From Andalucia godoyi (Eukaryota > Discoba > Jakobea > Jakobida > Andaluciidae), in assembly GCA_009859145.1 (NCBI GenBank), contig VRVR01000011.1, positions 330,026 through 394,025 of the forward strand: a stretch of DNA of 64,000 nt, given 5' to 3'. Made by a program: the position numbers and the translations under genes. Numbering within the stretch: the first letter of the stretch is position 1; the number at the start of each line of letters is the position of its first letter. This document shows positions 31,265 to 41,703 of the stretch, in pieces. A model generated the notes under the pieces. The model was not told the origin of the DNA. It did no database searches and worked only from the letters and a program-made list of their open reading frames with translations.

Positions 31265-31694
31265 ATGCAACGCACCATGTACGTCACGCCCGCAACGCTG
31301 CGCAAGACCCATGCCATCTCCACCGCCGCCGCCGGAACGATCCGCAGCATCCACGCCGGCTCCCATCGCATGCACTGCCTCGCAGACGTCGAACGCGCCA
31401 TCAACACCTTGTGGCGACTAGGCAAAGTAATATAGTAAACTGGTAACAACAGATTGTACGAGTCAAAGAAAAAACAAAATGAAAACAGCAAAGAAGCCAT
31501 GCAAAGCCAGACCTTTACATGACACATCACTTACCATCAACTGTTATGCACAGCAACCTTCGTTGCCCGCCACAACGGACAGCGCAGCGCCGAAAAACAG
31601 ACGCAAAAGAGCCTGCGGCGAGAGCAGTGAAAGTGAAGATGCACCCGTCGACGAGCCAGAGATCAGCTCTGCGAAGGCGGCTCGGCGCGCATAG
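31265..31694 (+). CDS. Small two-exon protein of unknown function
   Basis: I join 31265-31426 and 31554-31694 to give 100 residues. Exon 1 is strongly coding-like: nearly every codon from the ATG ends in C or G. The donor is AAA|GTAATA and the acceptor GCACAG|CAA, both in phase 0. The 127 nt intron carries CATCAAC about 12 bases before the acceptor as a possible branch site. The N-terminal half is helical (ATLRKTHAISTAAAGTIRS, DVERAINTLWRLGK). The second half is basic then acidic (KNRRKRACGESSESEDAPVDEPE), ending SSAKAARRA. I do not recognise the family. A nuclear role would be a guess from the basic/acidic tail. Confidence 0.55.
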
Positions 31695-32377
31695 ACGCTT
31701 GTCAAGCGCGACGAAAACCACGTTCCGCGACCGTGTGGTAACTGTGATAAACAACTAGTTAGTGCAATAAAATGTAAAAGTCACCTACTTTTATTATACA
31801 AGAAATACATGACGAGAGAAACCAGTGCTTAAGTACAAACATACAAACAAACAAATCATACTCATAGATTCGATCAAATCAAATTACTACTCCTTTGATA
31901 AAGACAGCTTGGTGTTCGATTTGATGTGGATGATTCGTCACACATAATCTTGAGATGCGAAATTATTGGGATGAATGCGACATGAAAATTTCGGTTTGAA
32001 CTTGCGTTTCCAGTTTTACAAAGACCGATTGTTGGAGAAAAAGAATAAAAGACTTCCATAGCCAAAACGACGCGAGCGAATCCCTTCCAGTTTCTTTCAT
32101 TTAGGTAAAAAGAACCGATCCTCTCTTCCCCCAGTTCCTTTGTCCATTCTCCTCGTTGCGTCTTCCCTTATTTTGTTTCATCCAATTTCAACGGGACCTT
32201 GAAAGCATACAGTACTTCTTTACATCCTTCAGTTTGAAATGGGGGGCATCTTGGGATGTTTTCTTGTTTGCCTCAGCACGTTCGAATAGCAGTTCTTGTG
32301 GATCCCATTTTGGTTTGTTGTTCAGATCTGGCCATTCGACATTTTTACATTATCTGAGTATTCGCAAGGAGCGAATG
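31695..32377. other. Intergenic region left of the transposase fossil
   Basis: AT-rich, no supported gene. The part after about 32150 stays open in the transposase frame but does not resemble transposase clearly. Confidence 0.4.
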
Positions 32378-33323
32378 AACTCGAACGTCCAGAATAAGGA
32401 ATATGGCTACAAAGCTGAACCAATGGCTCCAAATTTGGAAGCAGTTGAGAAACTCGGATCGGTTTTGAACGTTGACTTTTCTTTGCACGTTCCGGCACTT
32501 GAAAAAAAATTGACCCAAGACCTTGGACTGTATCGAAGAAAAATTCTTGAAAGTGATTATGATTTCTATCGTTTGCATTCCATCACATGGCGGGATACGA
32601 AGACTTCCTGCGGCACTCCGTTCTTGTCCAGTTTTATCCGGCTATCATCGATGTTTTTCGGAAGCGACGAGAATTCTTTTACACCGATGCCGCTTTTGCT
32701 CCCTATCTTCTTGATCCCCGGTTCAACACTCAATACTTGACGGGCGCCCAAAAAGCAAAAGCAGTCAACTTTCTCCAGGATCAGCTGGGGTCCAGGAGAT
32801 CGAGATCAGTTGTACGAGTACTTAGCAAATACCCGCACCGACTGGAAAAAATTGTTGCGGAACCTGGCCACATCGAATCGGACAGCTTCTGATATGTGGG
32901 ATATTGTGGCGACTACCGGCGCCGTTCCACAACTCGCAAAAATTGCCAGCCGATTGATGTATGTGACGTGCAACTCCGCAGCGTCTGAACGAGTGTGGTC
33001 TAATTTCTCCTTGATTCCGCAATCGCTTGGCTGTGAACAAAGACGATCATGCTTGCTGTTCTGTATGCATGGTGGAACATGTAAGATCGTGAGAAAAGGA
33101 ACGGCAGCGCTACAAGAACATCAACTTCAATGTTCTCAGAGATTTTGTGGGCATCTTCAGCATCAACGACAGCGTTGCAGACGGAGACGATGAGGCCGAC
33201 GACGACATCCTGCCAGTTTCATTTGCGGACGAAGAAGAAGAACTTCATATTGGTCCACTTACAAGCATCACGATGGATGAAGAGGAGGACATTGCCATCG
33301 CAGGAAGTGGCTCTCATGCATAA
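32378..33323 (+). pseudogene. Decayed hAT-family transposase
   Basis: Three frames in succession carry pieces of one hAT transposase. They are a helical middle part (EAVEKLGSVLNVDFS...), then AFAPYLLDPRFNTQYLTGAQK, then the hAT dimerisation region (MWDIVATTGAVPQLAKIASRLMYVTCNSAASERVWSNFS) and an acidic tail (DDEADDD...EEEEL) ending at a TAA. At least two frame changes, near 32600 and 32800-32890, and one in-frame stop separate them. The order and spacing fit a single ancestral gene that lost function. I found no terminal repeats here. Confidence 0.75.
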
Positions 33324-33628
33324 ACACTTCTTGTTACGTAAAAGTCAACCATGAGGATACTTAATGCGCGATTTCAACAATGTGCGCGTCGAGTGGGTGT
33401 CGGGTTCTAATTAGGGATCATTGTCGCAACGGCTGCCCGACGACATTTGTCGACGGCCTGCCGACGCGTCGGCACCGTCGACTTCAAACCCTTGCCCATT
33501 GCTCGTCGATAGTCCTTCGTGGCCTTTGCGATCATAACCATGGTTATTATATTATTTTTGTTGTTGTTGTTGTTGTTGTTAGTTGTTGATTGCCTGAGTT
33601 TTGAAATTTTGTACGAAGAGCGCCGAAG
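33324..33628 (+). promoter_or_regulatory. Upstream region of the WD40 gene with a (TTG)n tract
   Basis: About 300 bp without a gene. A (TTG)n tract at about 33559-33580 lies close before the start, as at the Rac gene. Confidence 0.45.
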
Positions 33629-36520
33629 ATGTCTGGCGGTGGTGGTGTGCACGCGACGAGTTTGAATGTGTACGACGACTTGTTTGTCGTTCCGAGCCGG
33701 TTCAAGATTCGCCACGTGACGGTGCATCCGTCTCGGTCGTGGGTTGCGTTTTCGGATGAGAACGACGATCTGTTCATGTACGAGTTTGCATCGCAGTGCA
33801 AGTCGCAAGATCCAGGAAACCTCTTTCTTGTGCCTCTATCTTCTCCGAATGGACAGAATTCGGAATCGCTGCTGCGCGTGCCGTTTTCATCGGACTATGT
33901 TGTGCCGTTTTCTTTTGCGCAGCACAGCACAATCTCTGTTCTGGATGGGAAGGAGGTTTTCATGACGTCCGCTGCTGCTGGGGCGACTCCAGCGCAGACA
34001 TCCAAAAATGTTGTGGGAAAGATCAGACAGATTCTTTTCCACCCGAGCATTGCGCGCTTGGTGGTGCTGTGTGAGAATCGGCTGATCATTTATGACTTTG
34101 CATTCCCTGCAAGCCTGGAGCCGAAGGGGAACGCATCAGCATCACCATCGCTGCTGCTTTCATCCTATGCTGATTCGCTTCGAAGACGGGAAGTCCTTCC
34201 GGAGGTCACTAAGCCGCTGACGAGCTTTGTGTTGCTGGGGTCGAAAGCAAACATCGCAGCAGTTGGTTGCGCAGACGGGCTTTTGAGGTTCATCAACTGT
34301 GATACAGGGACATTGGACGGGCTGCGTATTCCGCCCAATGGAACGAGCGGTGGATTGGAAAGCGGTGCCGGTCTCCCGCCTTCTGCATCTTCCCACGGTC
34401 TATCGACATCGTCATCGAGCTTGAAAATTTCCTCCAGTATGTCCTCCGTCAACCTCTCTGCAACGCACACTGGATCCACAACGTCTTCGGGAGCTGCTAT
34501 GGGTGGCGCTGGAAACTATTCTGGTATCGTCCGATTGGCACTCTCGGATTCCGAGACTGCACTCTTTTCTTCGTACGCGGATGGATCCATTGTTTCGTAT
34601 GAATTGAGGGACGACGATGATGAAGGAGAGGAAGAGAGATTTGATCATGAAGAAAAGGGATCCCTTGTTCCCTCTGCAGTAGTGCCACGAGCGCTTGCGG
34701 GTCCATCCGCAGTAGTTTCGTCCAAAGATCCGCAGGCTCTGATCACTCCTCCGGTGGTTTTTGTGGCTTTTCACTCGTATACTCGGTACTTGTTTTTGAG
34801 CGGAGCAGGCGTCGAAAACTGCACATTGATCGCTCGAGATGTTTCTCAGAATTATCAGTTTGTCTGGAAGTATGCGCTGCCGTCCGCGAAGGGGCCTATT
34901 GTGGGAATGGCGCTGCTGTTTTCTTACGTCCTGATTGTCGGAAAGACATCAGCCATGGTCTTGCTGGACTGCCAGACTGGGCAGTTGGTGTGGGAATCGG
35001 AAGCACTGTTTCCACCGCACCAGCTCAAAGCAAAGAAGAAACCGAAGTGTTATCACGCAGATGTTCGTACCGACGGCGTGATTGCGCTTGCGGGTTCGAC
35101 GGGACTGACAATTGTGAAGCTTCCTTGGAGATACGCGGCACCAATGATGGGCGGAATGCCTGCAATAGGCCGCCATCGGAGAGATCTTTTCTATGTTGTT
35201 GGAAACTCCGTTTTCACTCGAAGGATTTCGATCGAAACGGACAGCAAGGTGCGCATGTCGAAGCCCTTGCAGGTCTGCAAGTTTTCGGATCCACTGCCAA
35301 TGCCAAAACCGGTGACAAGTGTGTCAGAAATTGCACCCACTCGATGGATGAGCATGCAGAGTAGTGCCCTTTGGAGTGCCGCGTGTCCGCTGCATGCATT
35401 GTCACCGCTATCTCGTACGTTGCTGTGCACCATGGAAAGCGGTCATCGCGGAATCGCCGTTTCTCCATCTCGTCGCTACATTTCCATCGGCTCCAGTATT
35501 TTTGAGATGGACAAAGGTGCTCTTGTATTCCATGCGCCAAATTGTGGGAACAATTCCCTCTGTGCTTGGCTGAGTTCATCGACGCAGGACTCCTTTGCAC
35601 TCATTCTGGATACGAACATCTCGCTCGCGTCTGCGCCAGATTCGTCAAAGGATAAGAAGAAGAAGAATAAGAAGGATGCGAAAGACGCAGAAGCGACTTC
35701 AGAATCAATTCATCGTCTAGCGGTCATTTATTCGATCCTCCCGGGAAAGGAAAGAGGGTCTCAAGTGCAGGAAGTTGCACGTGCGGACAAGATGCAGGAC
35801 TGGTCCACGGTTTGCATTTACGGAGGGCCGGTGCTGTCTGCGTACACCCAGCGAGGTGACTTTTTATTCTTGTCTTACAAAGATGGCTCGATTATGTTCC
35901 ATCTTCCGCTGTTTTCTCGTGCTCCGCCGCGTGGTGTCTTCTGGGGACAGTCAAAGGTTGCGATCGCACTCGATCATCGCGTTTACATCATCCATGCGCT
36001 TGCCGATTCCTCTGCAGTCCCTCCAACTTGTCTCCACCAGCAAGTGTACGACTGCCTCTGGATTGGTGATTCACTGTTGTTCTACATCACCTCGAAAGAC
36101 ATTCGTTTGCACGGGTTCATTCCCCGGAAAGCAGGAATCTCTAACCTGCTTGGCGCGTCCAACGAACCGGCGTTTACCGAATTCGACGTGTCTCTGATTT
36201 CCCATGAGAAAGAGGCGGTTGTCCTGACGCCATTCGTTCCTCTTGCAACCGTTCCAGTCGAATACGCGTCGTCCGGATTTTCGTCCGGGCTGTCTCCAGG
36301 TTCTGCAAAGACTCTCGCTGGCATCCCGCTAGGACAGCCTCTGAAGTTTGCGTCCTCCCTCATCCACGACACAATCTTCCTTTCGGACTTGGGATTCCGG
36401 CTGTATCCCATCCGCATCAAGGATCCCGAGTTGAAAATGAAGATTGCACAAACGCTTTCGGCCGCTCAAGATGTTCCCATCAATTTCAAAGACTGGGAAG
36501 GCTTTGTCTCATCCCGATGA
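33629..36520 (+). CDS. Large WD40-type beta-propeller protein
   Basis: A 963-residue single-exon protein made largely of propeller-like beta repeats: IRHVTVHPSRSWVAFSDEN, IRQILFHPSIARLVVLCEN, IAAVGCADGLLRFINCDTG and SYADGSIVSYELRDDD. A Ser-rich loop (about 225-290) and a Lys-rich loop (KDKKKKNKKDAKDAE, about 675) interrupt them. The C-terminal third (WGQSKVAIALDHRVYIIHAL, YDCLWIGDSLLFY) is also propeller-like. It is somewhat reminiscent of the WD40 subunits of the TSET/TPLATE coat (TTRAY), yet the usual alpha-solenoid is absent. I keep that assignment tentative. Role unknown, probably a scaffold in trafficking or another complex. Confidence 0.7.
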   Translation: MSGGGGVHATSLNVYDDLFVVPSRFKIRHVTVHPSRSWVAFSDENDDLFMYEFASQCKSQDPGNLFLVPLSSPNGQNSESLLRVPFSSDYVVPFSFAQHSTISVLDGKEVFMTSAAAGATPAQTSKNVVGKIRQILFHPSIARLVVLCENRLIIYDFAFPASLEPKGNASASPSLLLSSYADSLRRREVLPEVTKPLTSFVLLGSKANIAAVGCADGLLRFINCDTGTLDGLRIPPNGTSGGLESGAGLPPSASSHGLSTSSSSLKISSSMSSVNLSATHTGSTTSSGAAMGGAGNYSGIVRLALSDSETALFSSYADGSIVSYELRDDDDEGEEERFDHEEKGSLVPSAVVPRALAGPSAVVSSKDPQALITPPVVFVAFHSYTRYLFLSGAGVENCTLIARDVSQNYQFVWKYALPSAKGPIVGMALLFSYVLIVGKTSAMVLLDCQTGQLVWESEALFPPHQLKAKKKPKCYHADVRTDGVIALAGSTGLTIVKLPWRYAAPMMGGMPAIGRHRRDLFYVVGNSVFTRRISIETDSKVRMSKPLQVCKFSDPLPMPKPVTSVSEIAPTRWMSMQSSALWSAACPLHALSPLSRTLLCTMESGHRGIAVSPSRRYISIGSSIFEMDKGALVFHAPNCGNNSLCAWLSSSTQDSFALILDTNISLASAPDSSKDKKKKNKKDAKDAEATSESIHRLAVIYSILPGKERGSQVQEVARADKMQDWSTVCIYGGPVLSAYTQRGDFLFLSYKDGSIMFHLPLFSRAPPRGVFWGQSKVAIALDHRVYIIHALADSSAVPPTCLHQQVYDCLWIGDSLLFYITSKDIRLHGFIPRKAGISNLLGASNEPAFTEFDVSLISHEKEAVVLTPFVPLATVPVEYASSGFSSGLSPGSAKTLAGIPLGQPLKFASSLIHDTIFLSDLGFRLYPIRIKDPELKMKIAQTLSAAQDVPINFKDWEGFVSSR

Positions 36521-36669
36521 TGAAGATACAACCGACGGACAAGGACAGGTAAGAAAAAAAATAATAAATAAAATAATAATAGTGATGGATGATACAGCAT
36601 TTGTGTAGAAATTTCGCAATACACAATCGAAATGCGGTATCACTCAAACTCTCTGCTTTGCAAGATCCT
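36521..36669. other. Short 3' intergenic gap
   Basis: A-rich sequence between convergent stops. No gene. Confidence 0.5.
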
Positions 36670-39126
36670 TCACTTTTGAGAGTCCCCCGAGCTTTTCCGT
36701 AATGTTATCGTCACGGCGTTTTCAAGCACGGCATCCAGTTCCGCATCATCCAGCGATTCTTCCGTAGGAGGCATGCCTTCGATGACAAGCCTGAGGTACA
36801 GACGAAGCGACCGCCGAAAATACGGTAGCATGTCGGAGTCCGACACTGCTCGAAGAAAGGCAACGGGGAGCCGCGGGACCAACAAGTCGTGGAGGATCTT
36901 CATTTTCCTCTTGCTTTTGAACTTGTGCGACTCGCTTTGAACATGGTCAGGCAAGTACGCATCGAATATCTCAAACAGATAGGAACGGGCGAGCTCATCC
37001 GACCCAAGGGAGCGCATTTCCTGCACAACAGCAAGCCGGGTCTGCCACGAGATGTCTGCATTTTTCATTCGCATCACCGCCAAACACTCGAGCAAAAAAC
37101 CTTCTTCTCTGGTCCGAGCTGCCGTCTTGATCCACGCTCGTTCTTGTTCGTCGGACCACAACGTTCGCAAGGTTCCTTGCAAGAATGGAGTGACAAAATG
37201 CTCGACAATGAAGATGCGAAACAGCCCTAATCGGACATCCAACAGTGTTGACCGCAAGCTTATGCACCAATCAAGGCCAGCGGCAAACAATCGAGATCGC
37301 AGTTCGTCGTCCTGTGAATACACAATCATTGCATCCGCTAACGTTTCATCGGTAGCCGCATTGCCAGCTGCCTGAATACCGCTCTTGCTGGACAAGAATC
37401 CAATCATGCGAAATGCACGAACTGCATCCGGAAACGACTTGACATCCCTGCAGAACACCAGCGCCTGCAGCCGCAAAAAACGAACATCGTGCAGTGGCAG
37501 GATGTTCAGCTGCATGAAAAAACGTAAAATATCACCAACCGCAACGTCTGATGCCTCTTCCGCGTATGCTAGTTCCAAGAATCCAAGCAGCAGCTTCTGA
37601 TCCAAAAGCCGGAGAATATGCAGTCGATCCGAAAGTATGATATCCGCGTCCGGATGGTCGACATTTCGTTCGTCCACTTCGACGGGAGGCTTCAAGGATC
37701 CTGTCATGAAATCTTCGGAAGATTCAAAGAACTTTTCTTCCATTTCCTGCACGTTATCCATGGAATTCAGTTCACTGATGTCCGCTTGGCGAAAGGGAGA
37801 AGACAGCGTAGCATTCAGTCCTGTTTCCAGCGATGAGCACGCAATGGCGAACAGGTACTTTGCTCCTTCATACCATCTGACCTGCAAGCACTGCGTCATG
37901 ACAATGTTGAAGCACCGTGGCGACACTGCAGTTCCATTGCGATGCAGCAACTCGATGATTTCGACTCCTTGGGCTGGCGAAACACCTGGAAGCAGCATTT
38001 CGTACACTGTTGAATGGCCAAACGGCATGGAAACGACGCCCGTTCCAGCCGAAGACCCGGCTGTGACACGTCTCCGCAGATCGCGAACCAGCAACAATGC
38101 AACATCGTAGTACCCGATCTTGCAGAAAATTCCCGCGAGCGTCTCCGTGACGATGTTGGACGAGCGCACGTCCGGTTCTGAAATACACATAAACACAGAC
38201 AGTGCATCGATCAGACCCTTTTCGTCGAGCACTCGCTGCATCAGTACTGCATACGCCTCGGCACGCCTCCGCGGGTTATCCGCAAACAATCCGTCGCACA
38301 GGATCTGGAGCGATTCTGAAAACTTCTTGTGCTTCAAGCACATCTTCATAATCACATCGCCGGTCTCCATATCGACAGGAAACTCGCCGACGTCTTTCTC
38401 CACGGCCCACTCGCTCAGAAATGTGTCCATGTCTCCAGCATCCGTAGCGCCCGGATCTCCCACTTCTTCTGCATCCACTTCTGCATCCGCATCGCGGCCA
38501 CGTCCACGGCCATCGACATTGCCGCCAGTGCCAATACCAGTACCAGCACCAGCAGCATTTGTTGCGGGAGTTGCAAGTCGGGCAGAGCCCGGTGTGGAAA
38601 GCCTAGTATTATAAAACTCGAGAATGGACTCGTAGTTTGCCCACATTTGATCAAACGCATCGAACTTCGCATACCCGAGGATAAGGACCTTGTATGTCAT
38701 GTAGTCCGGTCGAAAAGATGCTTCTTTCAAGATCTGTTCTGCATCGTGCAGTGAATGTCCCTGAAAAAGCGCGCTGGCCAAGAAGAAGTTGTAGTCCACC
38801 GTCGACACTTCGACATCTTCCGACTTTGCATCCAGCGCACCCTGGACGATCTTCTCTCGCGCAGCCGCCGCAAGATTGCGCCGCGCTTCAAATGCATTCT
38901 TCATCGACTCGTACGGATCGCGCAGCCGTAGAAAAAGCATTCGCGACTGCACACTCGCAGACATCCGCTCTTCCTCCGGCAAAAAGTCGTACAGCGACAC
39001 TGCCAATTTTCGCTCATCTCGCAAAATCGCCTGGTTGAACTGCTCCACAAGCAGCGAAAACCTGCGCCGACCGCTGTTCCACCACTGCAATCGAGACAAT
39101 CCCCGCCCGATCATCGCCATCGCCAT
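36670..39126 (-). CDS. Pentatricopeptide-repeat-like protein, probably mitochondrial
   Basis: An 818-residue helical protein from the ATG giving MAMAMIGRGLSRLQWW. The N-terminus is rich in Arg, Ser and hydrophobic residues and free of acids, as in a mitochondrial presequence. Repeats such as YNFFLASALFQGHSLHDAEQ and PDYMTYKVLILGYAKFDAFD fit the PPR helix-turn-helix pattern, and others are more degenerate. PPR proteins bind organellar RNA. A Gly-rich linker (TGIGTGGNVDGRGRGRDAD) divides the solenoid. The frame upstream of the ATG is only a 7 bp minisatellite, so it is excluded. Confidence 0.7.
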   Translation of the reverse strand: MAMAMIGRGLSRLQWWNSGRRRFSLLVEQFNQAILRDERKLAVSLYDFLPEEERMSASVQSRMLFLRLRDPYESMKNAFEARRNLAAAAREKIVQGALDAKSEDVEVSTVDYNFFLASALFQGHSLHDAEQILKEASFRPDYMTYKVLILGYAKFDAFDQMWANYESILEFYNTRLSTPGSARLATPATNAAGAGTGIGTGGNVDGRGRGRDADAEVDAEEVGDPGATDAGDMDTFLSEWAVEKDVGEFPVDMETGDVIMKMCLKHKKFSESLQILCDGLFADNPRRRAEAYAVLMQRVLDEKGLIDALSVFMCISEPDVRSSNIVTETLAGIFCKIGYYDVALLLVRDLRRRVTAGSSAGTGVVSMPFGHSTVYEMLLPGVSPAQGVEIIELLHRNGTAVSPRCFNIVMTQCLQVRWYEGAKYLFAIACSSLETGLNATLSSPFRQADISELNSMDNVQEMEEKFFESSEDFMTGSLKPPVEVDERNVDHPDADIILSDRLHILRLLDQKLLLGFLELAYAEEASDVAVGDILRFFMQLNILPLHDVRFLRLQALVFCRDVKSFPDAVRAFRMIGFLSSKSGIQAAGNAATDETLADAMIVYSQDDELRSRLFAAGLDWCISLRSTLLDVRLGLFRIFIVEHFVTPFLQGTLRTLWSDEQERAWIKTAARTREEGFLLECLAVMRMKNADISWQTRLAVVQEMRSLGSDELARSYLFEIFDAYLPDHVQSESHKFKSKRKMKILHDLLVPRLPVAFLRAVSDSDMLPYFRRSLRLYLRLVIEGMPPTEESLDDAELDAVLENAVTITLRKSSGDSQK

Positions 39127-39127
39127 C

Positions 39128-39181
39128 CAAACTCCAAACTCCAAACTCCAAACTCCAAACTCCAAACTCCAAACTCCAAAC
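39128..39181 (+). repeat. 7 bp minisatellite (CCAAACT)n
   Basis: About seven to eight tandem copies of a CCAAACT unit directly upstream of the PPR gene's ATG. In the minus frame it would encode a Leu-Glu-Phe-Gly-Val-Trp-Ser repeat, but only from a non-ATG codon. Confidence 0.9.
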
Positions 39182-39341
39182 TCCGAGCTCCAGACTCGTC
39201 ACAAGCTTGTCATACCCTGCTGCTCCGTCTCGGTTGAATTCTGCTCCTTTTTCTATTTCTCTTCTATTTTTTTTAATTAATTAATTATAAAAAACAAAAT
39301 AAATTAATTAACTAATTAATAGTAACAATATTAATCCTGAC

Positions 39342-41597
39342 CATGGAGACGTTGGTTAATCGGTTAACCGGTTAACCTAATAACCAATAACCAGACTGAC
39401 CTTGGGCTTGGTTACTAGTTAAAAGTGGTTACACTACGGTAGATTTCCTTTATTCGCTAAGAATCTGCTACATCTACGATGTCCACGAAGTCATCGCCAC
39501 CATCTTCTGAAGCACTGATCTCTGTAATATCTCGCTTGATAGACGCTACCACGTCTCTCATGACACGGCGTCCATTCAATCTGATCATCAACTCAGCATC
39601 TAGCAAGTCAAAGGAGATGTTGTGTCTTCCGTCGACAAGTTGGCCTTGAACAGAGAATGTCCGTTCCACATCGGCCTGCGTGCAGCCGACTTCTGATAAA
39701 GCTAGCACAGGACCAGCGATCAGAACATCCCGATTGAAAGCTGCAAAGTCCAAAAGGAGACGAAATCATTCTCGTATTCTTCCAAACAGCCGAATGCATT
39801 CGAACGCATCCTGTACTCCGCCAATTCACGTTCTACCTGTGCCTTGATTTCCCCTCGTCGTCGTGAAAGCACAGCAGCAGGCGGGTCCTCTTTTTGAAGA
39901 GCAAATCCAAGACAAAAATCGACAGTCTTCCGAAAAGCATTCGCTTCCAAACCTGCAATGTTGAGATCTCTGCGCTTCACTGGATCGAGAAATGCCAGAA
40001 TTGTAGACAATAATGAATGATTGAGGTTTGAACTCCAGCGGGCAGTGTACGCATTGATGACCGCGTTGCAGAGTTGTATTTTCAGGGAATCTTGGGAAGC
40101 ATCTCGGATCTCTGTGACTTCACGACCTGCTTTCGCCAAGACGTCCCACAGAGAAATCGCTTGGAAAGCTTCGGCTTGCACGGTGTCCGTAGCGCAAGCA
40201 AAGGGCTTCATCGCAGTGCAGAAGGCAGTCAACTTGTTCTTCCACTCTTCAGAGCAGAACTGATTGGCTACGGAAGTACCACCTATTGCACTGGAATAGG
40301 CGTTCCAGCGATCAAGAACACGTCTTGCAGCGTTATAATGAGAGTTCCAGCGAACATCAATGGGCTTGACGATCTTCAAAGGAGTTATAGCAGGTTGAAT
40401 AACCTGCACCGCATGGAAAATCTTTGCAACTTCCTGCTGTCTGAATGGTGCGAGAGATGCTGACATCTGCTGCATAAAGTCAGGAATCTGCTGGGTAATT
40501 GCGTCTTTCACAATCAACTGAATCGAGTGTGCAGCACAGCGGACGAAAAATGCCCATGGGCGAAATTGTGCTATGTATGATTCAATCCCGCGAACGAAAT
40601 TAGCTCCATTGTCAGAACAAAAGGAAACCACTGTCACCCTGCCACCGCGCTCGATGTCTTCAACAATCTCTTTTAGGATAGCACAGATCCTGTCTCCTGT
40701 TAAAGACTCTGTTAACAGAAGACCTTTGTAGTAGTACGATTGGTTTCCCACAACAACGCAGAAATTCAGCCACGATCCGTTTGTATTGTCAGCCTGGGTC
40801 GAATCGCACATGAGACAAGCAGCGTAAGAGCTCTTCACAATTTTCTCGACCTCAGACCGCACTTCTGCTGCCAGACTCCGTACTTCGGACTTCATTGTCT
40901 GTTCCGACATATGCACACCAAACGCTTGTCTGAAAGACTCGTTTCGCAACAACTTGTAAGACAAACGATTGTCGGCAAAAGCGAAAGCAATCAATGTTTT
41001 CCGTTCCGCTTGATTCTTCTTCATTCGTTCAAACAATGTCGGTAAATTGGAAGACGAACCAGAAATGGTTCTCGACATTTCAACGGGAGCAGACATTGCA
41101 TGGGCATGCTGCAAATGATAAGCACAATTCGAAGTTTGGAAACGAATTTGGTATGTCTTTTCATCATGTGCGCACAGCAGACATCGCGCTTGTTGGGCAC
41201 CATTTACAACGAAATAGGACGCCACCCAAGAACGGCATTTGTCCGCCACCATGAATCCTTCCGTTGCAAGAAGAGCGATGAGTGCTTTCTTTCGATCGGC
41301 AGTCAAAACGGACATTTGAGAAAGGCGGTGAAAACCGAAAAGTCACTTTTTTTGAGAATTTCGTCACTAGAAAATGGAAATGCTGGAAAACAGGACAGCA
41401 GAGATGGAAAGTCGAGCGAAGGGCTTGGTGCGATGGCAAGGAACTCAGGGCTCAGGTCCTCTTCAAATGGCGTGATCACCACATTTGGCTGATTCAATGA
41501 TCTGGATTGATGCCTTCTGGCCACAGCTAACCGGTTGTTAACCGTTAATAACCAATAACCGACTCTTCGCCGGTTAGCGTTAACCAGGGTCTCCCTG
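39342..41597 (-). mobile_element. hAT DNA transposon with terminal repeats and 8 bp target duplication
   Basis: A 2256 bp element bounded by imperfect terminal inverted repeats. The left end starts CATGGAGACGTTGGTTAA and the right end, on the other strand, CAGGGAGACCCTGGTTAA. Both are followed by GGTTAACC-rich stretches and by CCAATAACC. A perfect 8 bp direct repeat, ATCCTGAC, lies immediately outside each end (39334-39341 and 41598-41605), the expected hAT target-site duplication. It carries one transposase gene on the minus strand. It sits 107 bp beyond the SYS1 stop codon, with the PPR gene's promoter on its other side. Confidence 0.92.
39457..41315 (-). pseudogene. hAT transposase with BED-type finger, single frameshift
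   Basis: The first frame (41315 to 39720) gives 531 residues. It has an N-terminal Cys/His cluster typical of a BED finger (ARCLLCAHDEKT...CAYHLQHAHA). A RNase H-like core follows with CDSTQADNTNGSWLNFCVVV, VSFCSDNGANFVRGIE and RCAAHSIQLIVKDAI. The remainder, including the hAT dimerisation helix (FNRDVLIAGPVLALSEVGCTQADVERTFSVQGQL), is in another frame (39753 to 39457). The two frames overlap around 39720-39753, so one base gained or lost there breaks the gene. Otherwise it is well preserved. The frameshift could be a sequencing error. Confidence 0.85.
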
Positions 41598-41703
41598 ATC
41601 CTGACAATTGGACGGACATTCAAAAATTACGAGCTTGATGCTAGCATGAGAAAAGGCCTTTTGCATCAAGCCATTTCGCCTCCTACTACGGGCGGTATAT
41701 TTC

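Noticed and set aside
39127-39165. Leu-Glu-Phe-Gly-Val-Trp-Ser repeat at the start of the PPR protein
   Set aside because: Translation of a 7 bp minisatellite from a non-ATG codon; the presequence-like ATG is downstream.
39128-39181. Possible CRISPR-like or regulatory array at the CCAAACT repeat
   Set aside because: Units are directly adjacent without spacers; it is an ordinary minisatellite.
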